A stretch of DNA of 64,000 nt from Comamonas phosphati (GTDB lineage: Bacteria; Pseudomonadota; Gammaproteobacteria; Burkholderiales; Burkholderiaceae_C). A program made the position numbers and the translations under genes. Location: positions 62,001 through 126,000 of the forward strand of contig NZ_BMEU01000001.1 in the NCBI RefSeq assembly GCF_014637085.1. The letters are read 5' to 3'. Positions within the stretch are counted from its first letter, which is position 1; each line of letters opens with the position of its first letter. The notes under the pieces are model-generated. The model was not told the DNA's origin and ran no database searches. It worked only from the letters and a program-made list of their open reading frames with translations. Below, in pieces: positions 50,886 to 58,462 of this stretch.

Positions 50886-52199
50886 TCAGGGCTGGGGTGT
50901 GGTCATGTCGTGACCAACCGGCACCAGGTAGTTCAGTTGTGCCCACAGGCGCGCCGCGCCCATTTCCAGGCGCAGGCGCTCGATGCGTGTATCGATCTCG
51001 GCGCGGCGTGCTTCCAGCACCGCGGTCAGGGTGCCCGCGTTGCCACGGTAGGCGGCGATCGTGGCGCGCGTGCGCTCTGTGGCCAGCGGCAGCAGCGAGC
51101 TGTCGTAGCGGGTCAGGCGCTCGCGGTCGCTGCGCCATTCCTGCAGCATCGCCAGTGCCTCGGCCACATGGGCTCGCGTGGCCTCTTCGCGTTCGGCACG
51201 CTTCTGTTCGACGCTGGCCAGTTTGGCCGACAGCTCGCGATCCTGGCGGTTCTTCTGATCCCACTGCAATGGGATCGAGACATTGACCGAGACCATGTTC
51301 GAGTAGGCCGGCCCGCGCTGGTTGTACATCAGCTCGACGCTCACATCAGTCTTCTTGTTGGCTCGCGCGAGGTCTGCTTCGGCCTGCGCGACTTCTTCCT
51401 GCTTTTGCATCACGGCGATTTCAGGGTGATGAGCCAGTTGGGTTTCCAGATCCTGCGAGCGCAGGCGAACCGCATCCAAAGCCGGAGCTGAGCCCAGGGG
51501 ATCGCTGGCGGCGGGACCTATCCAGCGGGCCAGTTGCGTGCGGGCCGTGGTGACCTGGCGCTCGGCCTGCTCGATGCGGTCGTCGATCTGGGCGACTGCT
51601 GATCGGGCGGCGAACACATCGGCTTGCGTGCCGCGCCCACCCCGGTAGGCGGCATCGGCGGCGTCGATCTGCAGGCGCGCTTCGTCGCGCTGGGTCACCA
51701 GCACGTCGCGCACGCGCTCCTGGTAGAAACGGTCCAGCCAGGCCATGGTGGTGTCGCGCTGCAGGTTGGCGAGCGCCAGGCTGCGCCCGGCCTCGGCGAC
51801 CTCGGCTTCGCGCTCGTAGCGACCGGCGCGGGCTTTGAGCTTGTCTTCGCGCGTGAACTCCTGCATCACGCCGATCGAGCGCATGGTCATGAAGTCGCGT
51901 GTCAGGCTGAACCGATCCGCGCCGTTGACAGGCAGGTTGTTGATGCCGAGCTTGAGGGTGGGGTCGGGCCGCTGGCCGGCAGCGACGGCCATGTCCCGTG
52001 CGGCCGAAGCCGTCGCATCCTGGGCTACAAGCGCGCGAGAACGGGTTTGCGCCAGGCGCAGCGCCTGGTCCAGCGTCAAGCCATCGGCGGCATGGGCGGC
52101 ACCGGCGCCTATGGCGAGCGCCGCAGCGATGCCGACGGCGAGCCTGCGCCATGGCATGGCGCCGCCCGACGTGCGGGAAGGAAAAGAGTCGATAAACAT
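50886..52199 (-). CDS. cusC: CusC-type outer-membrane efflux protein (TolC superfamily)
   Basis: A 437-residue outer-membrane factor. Signal peptide ending GAAHAADG near residue 38, then two outer-membrane efflux repeats with long helical segments: LTLDQALRLAQTRSRALVAQ, and LAHHPEIAVMQKQEEVAQAEADLARANKKTDVSVELMYNQRGP. It forms the exit duct for CusBA. CTGGAG lies before the ATG at 52199. It is the first gene of the cusCBA unit, 20 nt upstream of cusB. Confidence 0.88.
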   Translation of the reverse strand: MFIDSFPSRTSGGAMPWRRLAVGIAAALAIGAGAAHAADGLTLDQALRLAQTRSRALVAQDATASAARDMAVAAGQRPDPTLKLGINNLPVNGADRFSLTRDFMTMRSIGVMQEFTREDKLKARAGRYEREAEVAEAGRSLALANLQRDTTMAWLDRFYQERVRDVLVTQRDEARLQIDAADAAYRGGRGTQADVFAARSAVAQIDDRIEQAERQVTTARTQLARWIGPAASDPLGSAPALDAVRLRSQDLETQLAHHPEIAVMQKQEEVAQAEADLARANKKTDVSVELMYNQRGPAYSNMVSVNVSIPLQWDQKNRQDRELSAKLASVEQKRAEREEATRAHVAEALAMLQEWRSDRERLTRYDSSLLPLATERTRATIAAYRGNAGTLTAVLEARRAEIDTRIERLRLEMGAARLWAQLNYLVPVGHDMTTPQP

Positions 52200-52336
52200 G
52201 AGATCTCCAGTTGACGAATGCCATCAGGTCGAATGGAGCTTGTGCGGGGGCGAGCAGAAACTCGCGGGCACGCGCAAGCGCGACCAGACAGGTCTGGGGC
52301 AAGCCGGCTCAGGCCGGCTGCACCAGCGTCAGGAGA

Positions 52337-52810
52337 TCAAATGCGAAAACAGCAGTGCAGGATGGCGTGCGGTGGAGAGGCCGCGACGCGCTGGAACTTC
52401 GAGTCGGCCGAAGGCCAGCCATGCCCGAGAGGCTCGGGTAGCACCGGGAGGGTATAGAGGGTGGTCAGCAACGCCGCCGGGACGGTCGGGGCCGACGCAT
52501 GGTCGGCACTTTGCTGGCCGAAACGGCAGTGCTCTACGCACAGGTTCGCAGCGCTGTCGTCGATCTGGTCGCAGCCCGTCATGGCTGCCATGTCTGATGT
52601 CGCGGATGTGTCCGGCGACACAGCCATCGAAGCAATAGCCTCATCACCGGGCATCGTTGCGACCGACACATTCATGGCCATCGTCGGGTGAGACTGCGAC
52701 GCGCCCGACAGTGCGGGGCAGGCGTAGGCAGCGATGGCCATCTGGCCAAAGACCAGCACGCTGAGCATCAGCCGGCAGACGAATTGCCTGAATGCGCGCG
52801 TCATCGTCAT
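52337..52810 (-). CDS. Exported Met/His/Cys-rich hypothetical protein
   Basis: A 157-residue protein I do not recognise. The N-terminal hydrophobic segment RLMLSVLVFGQMAIAAYAC could be a signal peptide. Met and Ser are abundant in the middle, with CDQIDDSAANLCVEHCRFGQQSADHAS giving Cys and His that could bind metal, and it ends HAILHCCFRI. It overlaps the merR-like stop by 4 nt, so it is read as part of the copper/mercury transcript. Confidence 0.6.
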   Translation of the reverse strand: MTMTRAFRQFVCRLMLSVLVFGQMAIAAYACPALSGASQSHPTMAMNVSVATMPGDEAIASMAVSPDTSATSDMAAMTGCDQIDDSAANLCVEHCRFGQQSADHASAPTVPAALLTTLYTLPVLPEPLGHGWPSADSKFQRVAASPPHAILHCCFRI

Positions 52811-53262
52811 GCGGCCACCTCGCCAGCGAGGCTCGCATCGGCCATGCGGGGATCAGAGTCCTGGCTTCCTGCCAGCGCAGCGATGATCGTGCACGCCGCG
52901 CCCTCTGGCGCTTGGGCGCAGCAATCGGCCAGATTTTCCAGCGCCGAGGCCATCGACTGCAGGTCGGCCACGCGCTCCCGGATCTCTGCGACGCGCTTGC
53001 GCGTGATCTCCCGGACGCGCAGACGGTCGCGTGTGGCGCTCAAGGACATCAACTCGGCGATGTCCTCCAGCGAATACCCCAATGTCTGGGCACGCTTGAT
53101 GAAGCGCAGACGAAGGACATCGTCGTCCGAATACTGCCGGAAGCCTCCGTCCACGCGCTTCGGCGCCGCCAGCAACCCACCGCGCTGGTAGTAGCGCACC
53201 GCCTCCACACCGACGCCTGCCGCGTCGGCGAGTTTGGCAATGGTGAAGGCGTGGGTGGGCAT
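52807..53262 (-). CDS. MerR-family regulator lacking the first mercury cysteine
   Basis: A 151-residue MerR homologue. The DNA-binding head is FTIAKLADAAGVGVEAVRYYQRGGLLAAPKR..GGFRQYSDDDVLRLRFIKRAQTLGYSLEDIAELM. Of the three Cys that bind Hg(II) in MerR, the two late ones are present (C115 and C124, with an extra C114), but the early one is an Arg in SATRDRLRV. It therefore may sense another thiophilic metal or work as an accessory regulator. A palindrome sits just before its start. The C-terminal tail is longer than in MerR. Confidence 0.85.
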   Translation of the reverse strand: MPTHAFTIAKLADAAGVGVEAVRYYQRGGLLAAPKRVDGGFRQYSDDDVLRLRFIKRAQTLGYSLEDIAELMSLSATRDRLRVREITRKRVAEIRERVADLQSMASALENLADCCAQAPEGAACTIIAALAGSQDSDPRMADASLAGEVAA

Positions 53263-53361
53263 GGGGGAACTCGGTATTCGGGTACGGAGTTTAGCGCACC
53301 CGCCGCCAGGGTGCAAATAGCAGCGGCAAACGGAACTGCCGGTGCAGTTGGCCTGCTTCCA

Positions 53362-53589
53362 TCACGCACTGCAACTGGAGCATCCTCGCTGCATTTGCAC
53401 AGGCGGGCACTTGACCGATCCGTAGGAGCAGAACACGCAGCAGTCTCCCGCCTTCGGCCGCAGCAACGCCCTGCACTGTTCGCACTCGTAGAAGAACTGG
53501 CAGGCATCGGTCGGCATGGTCTCGGGCCTGGCATGGCCGCAGTGCGGGCAGGTCAGCACCGACTCCAGTGTGGGCGTGCCGGTTGTCAT
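53362..53589 (-). CDS. GDCCVxC domain protein
   Basis: A 75-residue Cys-rich protein. The N-terminal CPHCGHARPETMPTDACQFFYECEQC looks like a zinc ribbon. The C-terminal RPKAGDCCVFCSYGSVKCPPVQ is the GDCCVxC motif, which in some relatives contains selenocysteine. Members are found beside MerT/MerP in Proteobacteria and have no proven function. It overlaps merP by 4 nt (ATGA). Confidence 0.88.
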   Translation of the reverse strand: MTTGTPTLESVLTCPHCGHARPETMPTDACQFFYECEQCRALLRPKAGDCCVFCSYGSVKCPPVQMQRGCSSCSA

Positions 53590-53864
53590 TTGCGCAGCGT
53601 CGAAGGGTAGCCCGCGTCGGTGGTCGCCTTCACGAGCGTCGAGACTGGGGCCTGGTCTGCGTCGAAGGTGACGGTCGCCGTCTTCTTGGCGAAGTCGATC
53701 CTGACCTGGCTGACGCCAGGCACTTTTTCCAGGGATTTCTTCACCGTGACCGGGCACAGCTCGCAGGTCATGTTCTGCACGTTGAGCGTGGCCGTCTGCG
53801 GCGTTGCGGCCAGGGCTGCGAACGGCAACAGCGCGACGAGCAGCGATGCGATTGATTTACGCAT
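53586..53864 (-). CDS. merP: Periplasmic mercury-binding protein MerP
   Basis: A 92-residue exported HMA-domain protein. Signal peptide MRKSIASLLVALLPFAALAA. The mature part TATLNVQNMTCELCPVTVKKSLEKVPGVSQVRIDFAKKTATVTFD has the MTCxxC metal site. MerP captures Hg(II) in the periplasm and passes it to MerT. It follows merT by 10 nt. Confidence 0.92.
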   Translation of the reverse strand: MRKSIASLLVALLPFAALAATPQTATLNVQNMTCELCPVTVKKSLEKVPGVSQVRIDFAKKTATVTFDADQAPVSTLVKATTDAGYPSTLRK

Positions 53865-53874
53865 GAGGGCTCCT

Positions 53875-54222
53875 TCAGAGAAACAAGGGTGCCAGCCAGG
53901 GCACCGACAACAAGGCGAGAAGCACCAGCGCAACGATCCAGAAGATCAGCCGCTGGCGCTGGAGAACGCTCGATTGGGCGCAGGCGGCGCCGGGCTCGCA
54001 GGCCGGCTGTTGAAAGTACAGACGGCGGAACGTCAGGCCCAAGAACAAAACTGTCGCCGCAATGAACCAGGGCCGCAGCGGCTCCAGCGCGGTGAGGCTG
54101 GCGATCCAGGCGCCACCGATGCCCATCATCAACAGCACCAGCGGCATCACACAGCACACCGAGGCGCCGATGGCAGCCAGCGCCCCGGCGACGAGCGAGT
54201 TCTTGAAGTTGAAGGTGGGCAT
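53875..54222 (-). CDS. merT: Mercuric ion transporter MerT
   Basis: A 115-residue inner-membrane protein with three predicted helices. Helix 1 holds SVCCVMPLVLL, the vicinal Cys pair of MerT. A cytoplasmic loop Cys pair CEPGAACAQ follows helix 2. It imports Hg(II) to be reduced by MerA. No merA is in this window, so uptake and detoxification may be split. It is the first gene of the leftward operon from the mer promoter at 54254-54284. Confidence 0.92.
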   Translation of the reverse strand: MPTFNFKNSLVAGALAAIGASVCCVMPLVLLMMGIGGAWIASLTALEPLRPWFIAATVLFLGLTFRRLYFQQPACEPGAACAQSSVLQRQRLIFWIVALVLLALLSVPWLAPLFL

Positions 54223-54253
54223 GGGCGAGTGTGAACGTCTTCGACACTTGCCA

Positions 54254-54284
54254 CTCTAAACTCCGTACTATGCTACGGAGTCAA
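54254..54284 (-). promoter_or_regulatory. MerR-type promoter/operator
   Basis: On the minus strand, TTGACT (54284-54279) is followed by a 19-nt spacer and TTAGAG. The spacer holds most of the palindrome ACTCCGTA-ctatgc-TACGGAGT (54260-54281). A 19-nt spacer with a dyad inside is the hallmark of MerR-regulated promoters. It would drive merT and is placed between merT and merR. Confidence 0.85.
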
Positions 54285-54297
54285 GGGGGGTTGAGCC

Positions 54298-54693
54298 ATG
54301 GGCGAACTGACGATAGGGGGACTGGCCGACGAGGCCGGCGTCAACGTCGAGACCATCCGCTACTACCAGCGGCGCGGGCTGATGCCGGAGCCGGACAGGC
54401 CAGCCCACGGGTATCGCCGCTACGGGGCCACCACGGTCAAGCGCGTGCGCTTCATCAAGCGGGCGCAGGCGCTGGGCTTCACGCTGGAAGAGATTGGCGG
54501 CCTGCTCGAACTCGACGAGGCCCATGCTTGCGCCGAAACGCGCGAATTGGCCTCGCACAAGCTGGAGGCGATCGAAACCAAGCTGGCCGACCTGGCGGCG
54601 ATGCGCAAGGCGCTCACGGCACTTCTGTGTCAGTGCGATGCGGGCGCGATGAAAGGCAACTGCCCCATCATCCACGCGCTGGGAGCAGACTGA
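54298..54693 (+). CDS. merR: Mercury-responsive regulator MerR
   Basis: A 131-residue MerR. The head is LTIGGLADEAGVNVETIRYYQRRGLMPEPDRPAHGYRRYG. The three Hg(II)-ligand Cys are C78, C113 and C122, with the 35- and 9-residue spacing of Tn501 MerR, plus an additional C111. It is divergent from merT and uses the operator at 54254-54284. Confidence 0.92.
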   Translation: MGELTIGGLADEAGVNVETIRYYQRRGLMPEPDRPAHGYRRYGATTVKRVRFIKRAQALGFTLEEIGGLLELDEAHACAETRELASHKLEAIETKLADLAAMRKALTALLCQCDAGAMKGNCPIIHALGAD

Positions 54694-54765
54694 CGCCCGC
54701 GAAGATTCGGTTAGGCCGGAGAGTCACTGGCGCGCCTGCGCCATGCGACAAGTCCTGAACTGATC

Positions 54766-55488
54766 TCAGATCGCCGCTTGACTGACGCGCCGGCTCAATG
54801 CCTCGGCGCTTTCCTTACGTTCGCTGTATCTGTCCACCAGGTACGGTGCCACGTCGCGGGTAAGCAGCGTGAACTTCATCAACTCCTCCATCACGTCCAC
54901 GATGCGGTCGTAGTAGGCCGAGGGCTTCATGCGCCCGGCCTCGTCGAACTCCTGGTACGCCTTGGCAACCGAGGACTGGTTGGGGATGGTCAGCATCCGC
55001 ATCCAGCGGCCCAGCACGCGCATCTGGTTGACGGCGTTGAAGGACTGGGAGCCTCCCGAGACCTGCATCACCGCCAGCGTCTTGCCCTGGGTCGGGCGCA
55101 CCGCGCCGACGGACAGCGGAATCCAGTCGATCTGCGTCTTCATCAACCCGGTCATCGCGCCGTGGCGCTCGGGCGAACTCCACACCATGCCTTCGGCCCA
55201 CTGCGCCAATTCGTGCAGTTCCCTGACCTTGGGGTGGTCGGCCGGTGCGTCGTCCACCAGCGGCAGGCCCGAGGGATTGAACATACGGGTTTCGCCGCCA
55301 AGCGCGCGCAGGATGCGTGCCGCTTCCTCGGCGGCCAGGCGGCTGAACGAACGCTCGCGCAGCGAGCCGTAGAGCAGCAGGAAGCGCGGCGCGTGCGTTG
55401 CGCGCTCGGGTGTCAGCAGTCGCTGGGTATCGGGCTGTTGGAACAGCGCGGTGTCGATATTGGGCAGGTCGATTCTGATTTCAGACAC
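54766..55488 (-). CDS. arsH: Arsenical resistance protein ArsH
   Basis: A 240-residue NADPH-dependent FMN reductase family protein. [24 protein letters not shown] near residue 37 is the flavodoxin-like phosphate loop, and [22 protein letters not shown] near residue 103 is an ArsH signature. Known ArsH enzymes oxidise methylated trivalent arsenicals. It ends the ars operon and overlaps arsC by 8 nt. Confidence 0.95.
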   Translation of the reverse strand: MSEIRIDLPNIDTALFQQPDTQRLLTPERATHAPRFLLLYGSLRERSFSRLAAEEAARILRALGGETRMFNPSGLPLVDDAPADHPKVRELHELAQWAEGMVWSSPERHGAMTGLMKTQIDWIPLSVGAVRPTQGKTLAVMQVSGGSQSFNAVNQMRVLGRWMRMLTIPNQSSVAKAYQEFDEAGRMKPSAYYDRIVDVMEELMKFTLLTRDVAPYLVDRYSERKESAEALSRRVSQAAI

Positions 55489-55903
55489 GGCGACCTTCCG
55501 CGTCCACGACCGCTTCGCCGTCCTCCTTGCTGAACGCGCCGCGCTGCGGCTGCGGCAGGATGTCCAGCACCGTCTCCGAAGGCCGGCACAGGCGCGTGCC
55601 CAGCGGCGTCGCCACGATGGGCCGGTTGATGAGGATGGGGTGCTGGAGCATGAAGCCGATCAGCTGCTCGTCGCTCCATTGGGGGTCACCCAGGCCCAGT
55701 TCCGCATAGGGCGTGCCCTTTTCGCGCAGCACGGCGCGCACTGGCACGCCCATCGCGGCGATCAGTGCCGCCAGCGTCTCGCGGTCGGGCGGCGTCTTCA
55801 GGTACTCGATGACCGTGGGCTCTTCGCCGCTGTTGCGGATCAGGGCCAGCACATTGCGCGACGTGCCGCAGGCGGGGTTGTGGTAGATCGTGATATTGCT
55901 CAT
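55481..55903 (-). CDS. arsC: Glutaredoxin-dependent arsenate reductase ArsC
   Basis: A 140-residue reductase of the R773 type. [21 protein letters not shown] holds the catalytic Cys12. [20 protein letters not shown] near residue 92 holds the active-site Arg residues. It reduces arsenate to arsenite with glutathione and glutaredoxin. It is 14 nt downstream of acr3. Confidence 0.94.
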   Translation of the reverse strand: MSNITIYHNPACGTSRNVLALIRNSGEEPTVIEYLKTPPDRETLAALIAAMGVPVRAVLREKGTPYAELGLGDPQWSDEQLIGFMLQHPILINRPIVATPLGTRLCRPSETVLDILPQPQRGAFSKEDGEAVVDAEGRRV

Positions 55904-55917
55904 GGGAAATGCTTTGC

Positions 55918-57003
55918 CTATTTCTGGGCAGGGTTCGGGCCGCACTCGTACCAGCCCTTGCTTTGGTTGACGATCCGCACGACCAGCAGCATCACCGGCA
56001 CCTCGATCAGCACGCCGACCACGGTGGCCAGCGCGGCGCCGGACTGGAAGCCGAACAGGCTGATGGCGGCCGCCACGGCCAGTTCGAAGAAGTTGGAAGC
56101 ACCAATCAGCGCCGACGGACAGGCGATGCTGTGCTGCTCGCCCGCCTTGCGGTTGAGCCAGTAAGCCAGGCCGGAATTGAAGAACACCTGGATCAGGATC
56201 GGCACCGCCAGCATGGCGATGACCAGCGGCTGGCGCAGGATGGCCTCGCCCTGAAAGGCGAACAGCAGCACCAGCGTGAGCAGCAGCGCGGCGATGGACA
56301 GCGGGCCGAGGCGTGCCAGGGCGGCATCAAAGGCGGCCGGGCCGCGGCGTAGCAGCGCGCGGCGCCCAAGCTGGGCCAGGATGACCGGGATGACGATGTA
56401 GAGCAGCACCGACACCAGCAAGGTCGCCCACGGCACGGTGATCGACGAAAGCCCCAACAGCAGGCCGACGATGGGCGCAAAGGCGAACACCATGATGGTG
56501 TCGTTCAGCGCCACCTGCGACAGCGTGAACACTGGGTCGCCGCCGGTCAGCCGGCTCCAGACGAACACCATCGCCGTGCAGGGTGCGGCGGCCAGCAGGA
56601 TCAGGCCGGCGACATAGCTGTCGAGCTGGCCGGCGGGCAGCCAGGGCGCGAAAACCTGGCGGATGAAGACCCAGGCCAGCAGCGCCATCGAGAAGGGCTT
56701 GACGGCCCAGTTCACGAACAGCGTCACGCCGATGCCGCGCCAATGCTGCTTGACTTGGCCCAGGGCGCCAAAGTCCACCTTCAGCAGCATCGGGATGATC
56801 ATGATCCAGATCAGCAGGCCCACGGGCAGGTTGACCTGGGCGATCTCCATGCGGCCGATGGACTGGAACACGCCCGGCGCGAACTGGCCGAGTGCAATAC
56901 CGACGACGATGCACAGCAGCACCCAGACGCTCAGGTAGCGCTCGAACAGGCTCATGGGCTGCGGCGCAGGTTCGGGCCGCAGTGCTTCAGAGGTTGCATT
57001 CAT
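55918..57003 (-). CDS. acr3: ACR3-family arsenite efflux transporter
   Basis: A 361-residue membrane protein with ten predicted helices. LLKVDFGALGQV, AAAPCTAMVFVWSRLTGGDP (the essential Cys) and ACPSALIGASNFFELAVAAAISLFG (conserved Glu) are ACR3 motifs. It exports As(OH)3 from the cytoplasm. The start at 57003 gives a 15-residue cytoplasmic N-terminus. It lies between two arsenate reductases. Confidence 0.94.
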   Translation of the reverse strand: MNATSEALRPEPAPQPMSLFERYLSVWVLLCIVVGIALGQFAPGVFQSIGRMEIAQVNLPVGLLIWIMIIPMLLKVDFGALGQVKQHWRGIGVTLFVNWAVKPFSMALLAWVFIRQVFAPWLPAGQLDSYVAGLILLAAAPCTAMVFVWSRLTGGDPVFTLSQVALNDTIMVFAFAPIVGLLLGLSSITVPWATLLVSVLLYIVIPVILAQLGRRALLRRGPAAFDAALARLGPLSIAALLLTLVLLFAFQGEAILRQPLVIAMLAVPILIQVFFNSGLAYWLNRKAGEQHSIACPSALIGASNFFELAVAAAISLFGFQSGAALATVVGVLIEVPVMLLVVRIVNQSKGWYECGPNPAQK

Positions 57004-57013
57004 CGCGCCCGCC

Positions 57014-57511
57014 TCACTTCGTGCCGATGCCGCGCAGCTCGTGCTGCAGCGACATGGCATCCAGGCGCTGCAGTGGCAGCGACAGGAACAGCTCAATGCG
57101 CCGGCGCAAGGTCAGCGCCGCATCCGTGAATGCCTTGCGCTTCTGCTCGTCGGTGCCTTCGACGGCCGCAGGGTCGGGTACGCCCCAGTGCGCCGACATC
57201 GGCCGCCCCGGCCACACCGGGCAGACCTCGCCGGCGGCGTTGTCGCAGACCGTGAAGATGAAATCCAGCTCCGGCGCACCGGGTGCCGCGAACTCGTCCC
57301 AATTCTTGCTGCGGTAGCCAGTCGCCGGCATGTGCAGGCGCTCCAACGTGGCGAGCGCCAGTGGGTGGACTTCGCCCTTGGGGTGGCTGCCCGCCGAGTA
57401 GGCGCGGAAATGTCCCTGGCCCAGTTGGTTGAGGATGCCTTCGGCCAAGATGGAGCGGGCCGAATTGCCTGTGCAGATGAACAGGGCGTTGTAGGTTTTG
57501 TCTGTGGTCAT
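57014..57511 (-). CDS. Arsenate reductase, low-molecular-weight phosphatase type
   Basis: A 165-residue ArsC of the LMW-PTP fold. ALFICTGNSARSILAEGILNQLG carries the CX5R loop (C13 to R18, with extra Ser). FIFTVCDNAAGEVCPVWPG near residue 84 has the two further Cys of this branch. It is unrelated in fold to the glutaredoxin-type ArsC two genes downstream, so the operon has two arsenate reductases that use different electron donors. Confidence 0.92.
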   Translation of the reverse strand: MTTDKTYNALFICTGNSARSILAEGILNQLGQGHFRAYSAGSHPKGEVHPLALATLERLHMPATGYRSKNWDEFAAPGAPELDFIFTVCDNAAGEVCPVWPGRPMSAHWGVPDPAAVEGTDEQKRKAFTDAALTLRRRIELFLSLPLQRLDAMSLQHELRGIGTK

Positions 57512-57523
57512 GGATGCCTCGTA

Positions 57524-57964
57524 TCAGCAGCAGGATTTGGAGCGCGGCGCAGTCGCGCAGCAGGCGGCGGTGCCCGTTGCAGGCGCCGCTTCGTTGAAGA
57601 CCGGGATGCTGCCCAGCGTGTGGAAATGCTCCCAGGCCACGCCTTGCGGGTCGGTGATCCAGTGCTTCTCGCTGCGCGCGTAGCAGCAAGTCGTGGTGCC
57701 TTCGTCCAGCAGCGCCATGTCGGCCGCCTCGGCGCGGGCCTTGAGCGCTGCCAATTCCTCGGCATCGTCGGTCTGGATGCCCAGGTGATCGATGCCCGGC
57801 TTGTTGCCACGCGTGGAGATGGCGAAATTGACCGGCGGGTCTTCGAGCATCCATTTGGCGTAGTCGCCTTCGACGCGCGCGGGCTGCGCTGCGAACAACT
57901 GGGTATAGAAGCCGATGCTGCGGTTCAGGTCATCGACGTGCAAGTGGACGTGAAAGCGCTTCAT
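57524..57964 (-). CDS. arsI: ArsI/CadI family glyoxalase-fold protein (C-As lyase)
   Basis: A 146-residue VOC-fold protein. Metal ligands fit ArsI: H5 (MKRFHVHLHV), H60 (GIDHLGIQ) and E112 (VAWEHFH). The vicinal C93-C94 in TTTCCYARSEKHWITDP bind trivalent arsenic in ArsI. ArsI breaks the C-As bond of methylarsenite and trivalent roxarsone using O2 and Fe(II). The Cys-rich tail (TAACCAT..SKSCC) adds possible metal binding. CadI, of unknown function, is the alternative. Confidence 0.88.
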   Translation of the reverse strand: MKRFHVHLHVDDLNRSIGFYTQLFAAQPARVEGDYAKWMLEDPPVNFAISTRGNKPGIDHLGIQTDDAEELAALKARAEAADMALLDEGTTTCCYARSEKHWITDPQGVAWEHFHTLGSIPVFNEAAPATGTAACCATAPRSKSCC

Positions 57965-57976
57965 GGGGTGATCCTT

Positions 57977-58315
57977 TCAGCAGGAAGTGCAGGCGCGGGA
58001 TGAGTCGGTGGATTCGGTGACCTCACACACGCCGCCCTGGCAGCAGTGCTCGGTCAGGTAGCCGATGAGGCCGTTCATCTGGGTGAAGTCGGCGCGATAG
58101 ATCAGGTTGCGGCCCTGCTGCTCGATGGTGACGAGGCCGGCGTGGGCCAGCTCCTTCAGGTGGAAGGACAAAGAGTTGCGGGCCACGTCGAGCTGTTCGG
58201 CCAACACACTGGGCGTCAGCCCCTCGGGACCGGCGACGACCAGGGCACGGAACACGCGCAGACGCTGGGTATGGGCCAGGGCACCGAGGGCGGAAACGGC
58301 TTGGGTCTCGTTCAT
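57977..58315 (-). CDS. arsR: ArsR-family repressor
   Basis: A 112-residue winged-helix repressor. SALGALAHTQRLRVFRALVVAGPEGLTPSVLAEQLDVARNSLSFHLKELAHAGLV is the ArsR DNA-binding core. The Cys lie at the C-terminus (TEHCCQGGVC and SRACTSC), not in the ELCVCDL motif of R773 ArsR, so the arsenite site is of the C-terminal type as in Acidithiobacillus ArsR. The ATG at 58315 is preceded by a palindrome and A+T-rich promoter region. It heads the ars operon. Confidence 0.92.
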   Translation of the reverse strand: MNETQAVSALGALAHTQRLRVFRALVVAGPEGLTPSVLAEQLDVARNSLSFHLKELAHAGLVTIEQQGRNLIYRADFTQMNGLIGYLTEHCCQGGVCEVTESTDSSRACTSC

Positions 58316-58327
58316 ATTTCGATAATA

Positions 58328-58339
58328 CAACATTTGTTG
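58328..58339. promoter_or_regulatory. Palindrome upstream of arsR (putative ArsR operator)
   Basis: CAACATTTGTTG forms a 5-bp dyad with a 2-nt centre, in an A+T-rich stretch 13 nt before the arsR start. TTGAATCAA follows it. This placement fits self-repression by ArsR. Confidence 0.55.
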
Positions 58340-58462
58340 AATCAATGGATAAAGGAGCACCCAATCCATACGGGGTGTCCCGACATGCCGCCATCGGGTT
58401 CGCGGGCTGCGCACCCAGTTCTCCCTGCTTTCCGTGACGGCCGGCAGGGAGAGCGATGAATC

